NCBI GenBank assembly: GCA_946886845.1
Contig: CAMPJH010000006.1
Span: 1 to 20,520 of the forward strand
Length of the DNA stretch: 20,520 nucleotides
From: an uncultured Sphingomonas sp.
GTDB taxonomy: Bacteria; Pseudomonadota; Alphaproteobacteria; Sphingomonadales; Sphingomonadaceae
Direction of reading: 5' to 3'
The translations under genes and the position numbers were made by a program. The number at the start of each line of letters is the position of its first letter. The first letter of the stretch is position 1. Positions 16,498 to 20,520 of this stretch are shown here, piece by piece. The notes beneath the pieces are model-generated. The model was given only the letters and a program-made list of their open reading frames with translations. It was not told the DNA's origin and searched no databases.

Positions 16498-18614
16498 GCG
16501 ATCTTCCGAAGGTTGTCCGACGGCGCTTCGGCCGCCTTGAGGTGAATGGTGAACTGGGTTCCTTCGCCGGGCCGGCTCTCGACGCTGAGCCGCCCGCCCA
16601 TGGCGGCGACCAGTGCCTGCGCCTCGAATGCGCCGATGCCGAAGCCGTCGGGCTTGGTCGACGCGAACGGCTGGAACAGCCGGCTTCGGACGAAATCGGA
16701 GTCCATGCCGCTGCCGGTGTCGGCAATGGCGACCACGATCTCGCCGTCGTTCGAGTCGACGCGCATCGTCACCGGTTCGTTCGGTCGGCTCGCTTCGATC
16801 GCATTCTGAAGCAGGTGTCCGATCGCTTGTTCGAGCGCCGGCGCGTCGATTTCCGCCCATTGTCCGCTGTCGCCGAGCAGCCGCACCTCATGCTGGCCGC
16901 GGCGCGCGGCGATCGCATCGGTGACGACGCCCCGGAGCGATTGCGCCTCGACCCGTTGTGGACGCGCCGACGATTGCGGCGACAGCCGCGCCAGCAGGTC
17001 GTTCATCTTGCCGATCGAGCCTTGCAGGGTGGCGATCATGTCGGCGCGGAACTCCGGATTGTCCGCGTGCCGCTCGGCGTTGCGGGCGACCAGCGACAGC
17101 TGGCTGACGAGGTTCTTGATGTCGTGGAGGATGAAGGCGAAGCGGCGGTTGAATTCCTCGAACCGCTGCGCGTTGGCGAGGGCCCTTTGCCCCTGCGCCT
17201 CGGCCAGCGAGCTCGCCGCCTGGCGGCCGGCGGTGCGCAGCAGGTCGAAATCTTCCCAGTCGAGCGGCCGTCGATAGTCTGGCGCGGCGAGCAGGACCAA
17301 TCCGGCGGCCTGGTCCTTGTGGATCAGCGGCACCGCGACCCAGGCGTCGGCCTCGTCGATCATCCATTGCGGAACGGGGAGCGAATCTTCGCCCCGCGAC
17401 CAGCCGCCGTGGATTCCGTCGAGCTCCAGGATCCGGCCGCTGCCGGAAATCCCGTCCCAGAACGCCGCTGCCGCTCGCAGGTCGAAATCCGCCGCCGCGC
17501 CGCCATGCCAGTTCCACGCCGCGCCGATTACGAACCCGCCGCTCCCGTCGCGCTCGAGCAGCATGCCGCCGGGGGCGTCGAGAATGTCTGCAAACGCCTT
17601 GACGACGCGCTCGCCGAGCGGCCGCGCCTCGGCGCCCGAGCCGCCCAGGGTATCGGTGAAACGAAGCCATTCGGTGCGATAGTCGTAGCGATGTTCGAAC
17701 AGGTGCTTGGCGATCTTCACTTTCGCCCAGCTGCGCGCCCGGGCGCTCGGCAACAGCACCATCGCCGCGACCACCATGGCCGCGAGAAGTGCGATCGATG
17801 CTGGGCGCAGCCAGCTGTCGCCGCTGCCGCGAAGCGCGGTGGCGAGCACCGCCATCACCGCGAAATAGGCGCAGATGGCAAGCAGCGAGAGCGACTGGAA
17901 GGTCGCTGCCCGCGACAGCCGGATGCGCCAGTCGTCCTCATGCCTGGCGGCAAGCGCGAACAAGGGGCCGGTCAGGGCGACCGCTGCCCCGCGCCAGTCG
18001 AACAGCCCGCCGGCGGCGGAGGGCGCGAGATAGGCGATCGTGTACAGGTTGAGGTCGTAGATCCAGCTCAGCGCCAGGGCGAGCATCGCGAAGCGGATGT
18101 TGGAGCGGCTCGACGGCGCTGCCTGGCCGTAGAGGTTGTGGACCAGCACCAGCGAGCCGGCGGCGGCGGTGATCCGAAGGATCCGGTCGGTTTCCTCGAC
18201 CGCGGGATTGGCGCCGGTGAGGAGCAGGACGGTGGTGACGACCAGCTGCATGCCGAGCACGGCCGAGACCGCCCCATAGACTAGCCGAACGCCCCGCTGC
18301 CGCCCCTCGCTGCTCGCGTAGAGGCTGTAAAGCAGCCCGACCCAGACGAGGTTGCGCGCGGTTTCGGCATAATTGCTGAGCGCGCTCATCGGCGCGATCG
18401 CTTCGAGCCACGCCCAGCAGGCGGTCAGCGCGAAGGCGGCGAGCAACAGCCGATGCCCGGTCTGGCGCGCGCCCGCGGCCAGCCGCCAGACCAGCAGCGC
18501 CGCGAACATCGTCGCCGCGAGCGCATGGCTCCAGAAGGCGATCAGCGGCGACACGGCCGGCCAAGTGGCAAATTCAGCGACATGCGGCAGAGTGTCGCTA
18601 AATTTTACAAACAT
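16494..18614 (-). CDS. prsK: PEP-CTERM system membrane histidine kinase PrsK
   Basis: This 706-residue sensor histidine kinase has the PrsK architecture. The N-terminal half (about residues 20-295) has a series of hydrophobic helices forming a membrane sensor. A GAF-like region follows (about 320-480). The dimerisation/phosphoacceptor box FILHDIKNLVSQLSL has the phosphorylated residue at His497. The ATPase domain has an N box (HLLQNAIEAS), G1 (IADTGSGMD), an F box (LFQPFASTK) and G2 (DGFGIGAFEA). It would phosphorylate PrsR, whose gene overlaps its end by 4 bp. ATG 18614 has no strong Shine-Dalgarno sequence, so the first 20-odd residues are uncertain; a GTG lies 20 codons in. It diverges from the aldo/keto reductase gene across 58 bp. 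The signal it senses is unknown. Confidence 0.93.
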   Translation of the reverse strand: MFVKFSDTLPHVAEFATWPAVSPLIAFWSHALAATMFAALLVWRLAAGARQTGHRLLLAAFALTACWAWLEAIAPMSALSNYAETARNLVWVGLLYSLYASSEGRQRGVRLVYGAVSAVLGMQLVVTTVLLLTGANPAVEETDRILRITAAAGSLVLVHNLYGQAAPSSRSNIRFAMLALALSWIYDLNLYTIAYLAPSAAGGLFDWRGAAVALTGPLFALAARHEDDWRIRLSRAATFQSLSLLAICAYFAVMAVLATALRGSGDSWLRPASIALLAAMVVAAMVLLPSARARSWAKVKIAKHLFEHRYDYRTEWLRFTDTLGGSGAEARPLGERVVKAFADILDAPGGMLLERDGSGGFVIGAAWNWHGGAAADFDLRAAAAFWDGISGSGRILELDGIHGGWSRGEDSLPVPQWMIDEADAWVAVPLIHKDQAAGLVLLAAPDYRRPLDWEDFDLLRTAGRQAASSLAEAQGQRALANAQRFEEFNRRFAFILHDIKNLVSQLSLVARNAERHADNPEFRADMIATLQGSIGKMNDLLARLSPQSSARPQRVEAQSLRGVVTDAIAARRGQHEVRLLGDSGQWAEIDAPALEQAIGHLLQNAIEASRPNEPVTMRVDSNDGEIVVAIADTGSGMDSDFVRSRLFQPFASTKPDGFGIGAFEAQALVAAMGGRLSVESRPGEGTQFTIHLKAAEAPSDNLRKIA

Positions 18615-18672
18615 CTGGTGAACGCATCCGCTACTGCCGCTTTTTAGGACCGTCTGCAGTCAGGAGTTCGCA

Positions 18673-19611
18673 ATGGTCGAGAAGCGCCCGATCGGCACCA
18701 GCGGGCTGGAGGTCGCCCCGCTCGCTCTCGGCGGCAACGTCTTCGACTGGACGGCCGACGAGGCCACCAGTTTCGAGATCCTCGATGCCTTCATCGACGC
18801 CGGCGGGACGATGATCGATACCGCCGACGTCTATTCGGCTTGGGCGCCCGGCCACAGCGGCGGCGAAAGCGAGCGGCTGATCGGCCGCTGGCTGAAGCGA
18901 AGCGGCCGGCGCGACCAGGTGGTGATCGCCACCAAGGTCGGCTTCTTCGAGGGGCTGGCGCCGGACAAGGTCGCCGCCGCGTGCGACGCCTCGCTCGAGC
19001 GGCTCGGGGTCGAGACCATCGACCTCTATTATCAGCACAAGGACGATGACAGCGTCCCGCTCGCCGACAGCCTCGGCGCCTTCGAGCGGCTGGTCGAGGC
19101 CGGCAAGATCCGCGCCATCGGCCTGTCGCAATTTACCGCCGAGCGCGTCGACGAAGCGATGGACACCGCCCGGCGGCTAGGGCTGACCCCGCCGAGCGCG
19201 TTGCAGCCCTGGTACAATCTGGTCGAACGGCAGAAGTTCGAGGGCGACCTGCGCGACAGCGCGCTCCGCCACGGGCTTGCTGTCTTCCCTTTTTACAGCC
19301 TCGCCAACGGCTTCCTCACCGGCAAGTACCGGTCCAAGGACGATCTCGGCAAATCCGTGCGCGGACTTCGCAACATCGACTATCTCGAGGGCAAGGGCAT
19401 GGCAGTCCTGGCCGCGCTCGATAAGATCGGCGCGGAGACCGGCGCCGCCCCCGCAACGGTGGCGCTGGCCTGGACCATGGTGCAGCCGGCGATCACCGCC
19501 CCGATCGCCAGCGCGACCAGCATCCCGCAACTCGCCGAGCTGCTCGCCGCGCTGGAGCTGACGCTGACCCCGGACCAGATCGGTCGCCTCGACGCCGCCA
19601 GCGCCGATTAA
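18673..19611 (+). CDS. Aldo/keto reductase
   Basis: This cytosolic NAD(P)H-dependent oxidoreductase of the aldo/keto reductase superfamily (TIM barrel) has 312 residues, the normal length. All four catalytic residues can be seen: Asp49 (MIDTADVYS), Tyr54, Lys88 (IATKVG) and His122 (YYQHKDDD). The N-terminal segment RPIGTSGLEVAPLALGG is typical of the family, and the C-terminal cofactor-binding region includes PIASATSIPQLAE. The pattern resembles the bacterial YajO/Tas-like or potassium-channel-beta-like branch. AGGAG lies 6 nt upstream of ATG 18673. It diverges from prsK, with no evident functional link. The substrate is unknown. Confidence 0.93.
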   Translation: MVEKRPIGTSGLEVAPLALGGNVFDWTADEATSFEILDAFIDAGGTMIDTADVYSAWAPGHSGGESERLIGRWLKRSGRRDQVVIATKVGFFEGLAPDKVAAACDASLERLGVETIDLYYQHKDDDSVPLADSLGAFERLVEAGKIRAIGLSQFTAERVDEAMDTARRLGLTPPSALQPWYNLVERQKFEGDLRDSALRHGLAVFPFYSLANGFLTGKYRSKDDLGKSVRGLRNIDYLEGKGMAVLAALDKIGAETGAAPATVALAWTMVQPAITAPIASATSIPQLAELLAALELTLTPDQIGRLDAASAD

Positions 19612-19706
19612 GCCTTCGGAAACGCCGAGCCGCCTCAATCCCAAGCCCGCCCGGTTTCCGCCTTCGTTATGGCCGGGTTACTCTTCGGACTTTGGTGGAG
19701 AGTGCG

Positions 19707-19973
19707 ATGAGTTGGATGATTGGCCGGACGGCGGTCTTGTCCGATCCGGAAAGCGCGAAGCGCAAGGCGCTCGACAAGCTCCAGGCCCTGAGCCAGCTCG
19801 AGGATCCAGAGAGCCTGGTGGTGCCGATCCTGATCGATGCGCTGCTGCTGGTCGAGGCCTATCGCGGCGCGCGCCACCAGATCACCATGCTTCCGGAGCT
19901 CACCGACAGCGTCGACGCGCTGCTGCGCGAGATCACGATCCTCGAAAAATCGGCCGAGTGGGCGGCCGAGTAG
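19707..19973 (+). CDS. Small hypothetical protein (88 aa)
   Basis: I do not recognise a family. The product has 88 residues, is probably cytosolic and largely helical, and has a basic-acidic N-terminal helix (DPESAKRKALDKLQALSQL). A hydrophobic middle helix (SLVVPILIDALLLVEAY) and a C-terminal helix (SVDALLREITILEKSAEW) follow. It has no cysteine or signal peptide. ATG 19707 has GGAG 6 nt upstream; TTG and GTG codons five and four codons earlier are less likely. It lies 95 bp after the aldo/keto reductase gene. Its stop is 1 bp from the convergent amidohydrolase stop. Good ribosome site and codon usage make it a real gene; its function is unknown. Confidence 0.72.
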   Translation: MSWMIGRTAVLSDPESAKRKALDKLQALSQLEDPESLVVPILIDALLLVEAYRGARHQITMLPELTDSVDALLREITILEKSAEWAAE

Positions 19974-19974
19974 G

Positions 19975-20520
19975 TTAGCCCTTCTTCAGGACGTCGAGCG
20001 CGGCGAGGGTCATCGCCTCGGTCGCCGTCGAGATCACCGCTTCGGCGTTGGGCGCCCAGAACGGGCTGTGCAGCGACGGCAGCTTCTGCGCGTCGCCGCC
20101 GGCCGCGGTCCATTTCTCGATCGGCGTTCCGCCGACCCAGAAGATCAGGCTCTCGACCGACTTGTCGGCCAGCCAGTAGCGGCTGAAGTCCTCGCCGCCC
20201 ATCACCGCCGGGGTCGTCTTGACCCGTTCGGCGCCGAAATTCTGGGTGAACAGCTCGAGCATCCGGTTGGTCAGCTTCTCTGTATTGAAGGTCGCCGGCG
20301 TGTATTGCTCTTCGCGCACCGTCACTTGCGGCATCCGGTCATCGGGCAGCCCCGCGGCGATCGCCTCGCCCCTGGCGACGCGCTTGATCCCGTCGAGCAG
20401 GAGCTTGCGGACCTCGGGCGTGTAGCTACGCACGGTGAGCTGCAGCTTGGCCTCGTCGGAGATGATGTTGTGCTTCGCTCCGGCGTGGAAGCTGCCGACC
20501 GTGACGACGGCCGGATTGGC
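19975..20520 (-). CDS. M20 family amidohydrolase/metallopeptidase, C-terminal part (5' end outside window)
   Basis: This is the C-terminal 181 residues of an M20-type amidohydrolase of the hippurate/N-acyl-amino-acid hydrolase group. These are two-metal enzymes that cut N-acyl or peptide bonds. The frame is open to the window edge, so the start and the N-terminal metal ligands are not seen. Visible family hallmarks are the dimerisation-domain segment VTVGSFHAGAKHNIISDEA (His/Asn region), then LQLTVRSYTPEVR, and MGGEDFSRYW, whose Glu-Asp region belongs to the catalytic domain. The C-terminal metal-binding His is in SLHSPFWAPN. A signal peptide cannot be assessed here. It is convergent with the 88-residue gene. 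Confidence 0.92.
   Translation of the reverse strand, partial: ANPAVVTVGSFHAGAKHNIISDEAKLQLTVRSYTPEVRKLLLDGIKRVARGEAIAAGLPDDRMPQVTVREEQYTPATFNTEKLTNRMLELFTQNFGAERVKTTPAVMGGEDFSRYWLADKSVESLIFWVGGTPIEKWTAAGGDAQKLPSLHSPFWAPNAEAVISTATEAMTLAALDVLKKG

Noticed and set aside
16498..16860. N-terminal extension of prsR
   Set aside because: The extra sequence is Arg-rich and lies within prsK. The receiver domain begins directly after the ATG at 16497, which also gives the usual 4-bp coupled overlap.
16542..18284. A 580-codon open frame on the plus strand antisense to prsK
   Set aside because: Its translation is Arg/Gly/Asp-rich with no recognisable domain, it lies wholly opposite a well-matched kinase gene, and such long antisense frames are common in GC-rich genomes.
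18615..18672. Sigma-54 -24/-12 promoter in the prsK/aldo-keto reductase gap
   Set aside because: I looked for TGGCAC-N5-TTGC on both strands and found no match with the required GG-GC spacing.

Overview
The window is GC-rich, densely packed chromosomal DNA. It most resembles a sphingomonad-type alphaproteobacterium. The reasons are a prsK/prsR (PEP-CTERM/XrtA regulatory) pair, an NDUFA9-like NAD(P)-binding gene directly ahead of uppP, a TonB-dependent siderophore receptor beside a PepSY membrane protein, and the general codon style. The taxon is an inference from gene content. I see no insertion sequence, phage gene, integrase, CRISPR array or rRNA gene. Most genes are housekeeping or accessory metabolism.

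Layout. (1) 2-1948: the C-terminal part of the chromosome-condensation ATPase SMC, cut by the window edge. (2) 1949-5363: an iron-uptake pair, a PepSY transmembrane protein (-) and a TonB-dependent siderophore receptor (+). They diverge from a 118-bp intergenic region holding a Fur-box-like sequence and a second, inverted, imperfect copy of it. (3) 5368-8729: an apparent minus-strand operon running gamma-carbonic anhydrase, glutathione transferase, proton-coupled peptide transporter, then a uracil-DNA glycosylase-like protein with the UdgX signature KRRIH. (4) 8804-10572: two poorly characterised genes that meet tail to tail, a predicted alpha/alpha-barrel (six-hairpin-like) protein and a putative lipoprotein. 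(5) 10662-12695: an SLC13-type anion transporter, tRNA-Leu(CAG) and a two-CBS-domain protein. (6) 12907-15133: NDUFA9-like protein, UppP (undecaprenyl-diphosphate recycling) and a small secreted protein of unknown function. (7) 15130-18614: prsK-prsR, a membrane histidine kinase and a sigma-54-dependent response regulator overlapping by 4 bp. (8) 18673-20520: an aldo/keto reductase, an 88-residue unknown protein and the C-terminal part of an M20 amidohydrolase, cut by the window edge.

How they work together. The receptor and the PepSY protein probably form one iron-uptake module: outer-membrane import, then inner-membrane reduction or handling of the ferric siderophore. PrsK and PrsR would sense a signal and activate sigma-54 promoters of exopolysaccharide/PEP-CTERM genes, none of which lies in this window. 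UppP serves envelope polymer synthesis in general.

The least routine items are the free-standing UdgX at the end of a metabolic operon, the paired inverted iron-box sites, a perfect hairpin that would bury the only Shine-Dalgarno-like sequence of the alpha/alpha-barrel gene, and the fact that every convergent protein-coding pair abuts or overlaps within about 4 bp. I did not find a clearly new multi-gene defence or biosynthetic system.
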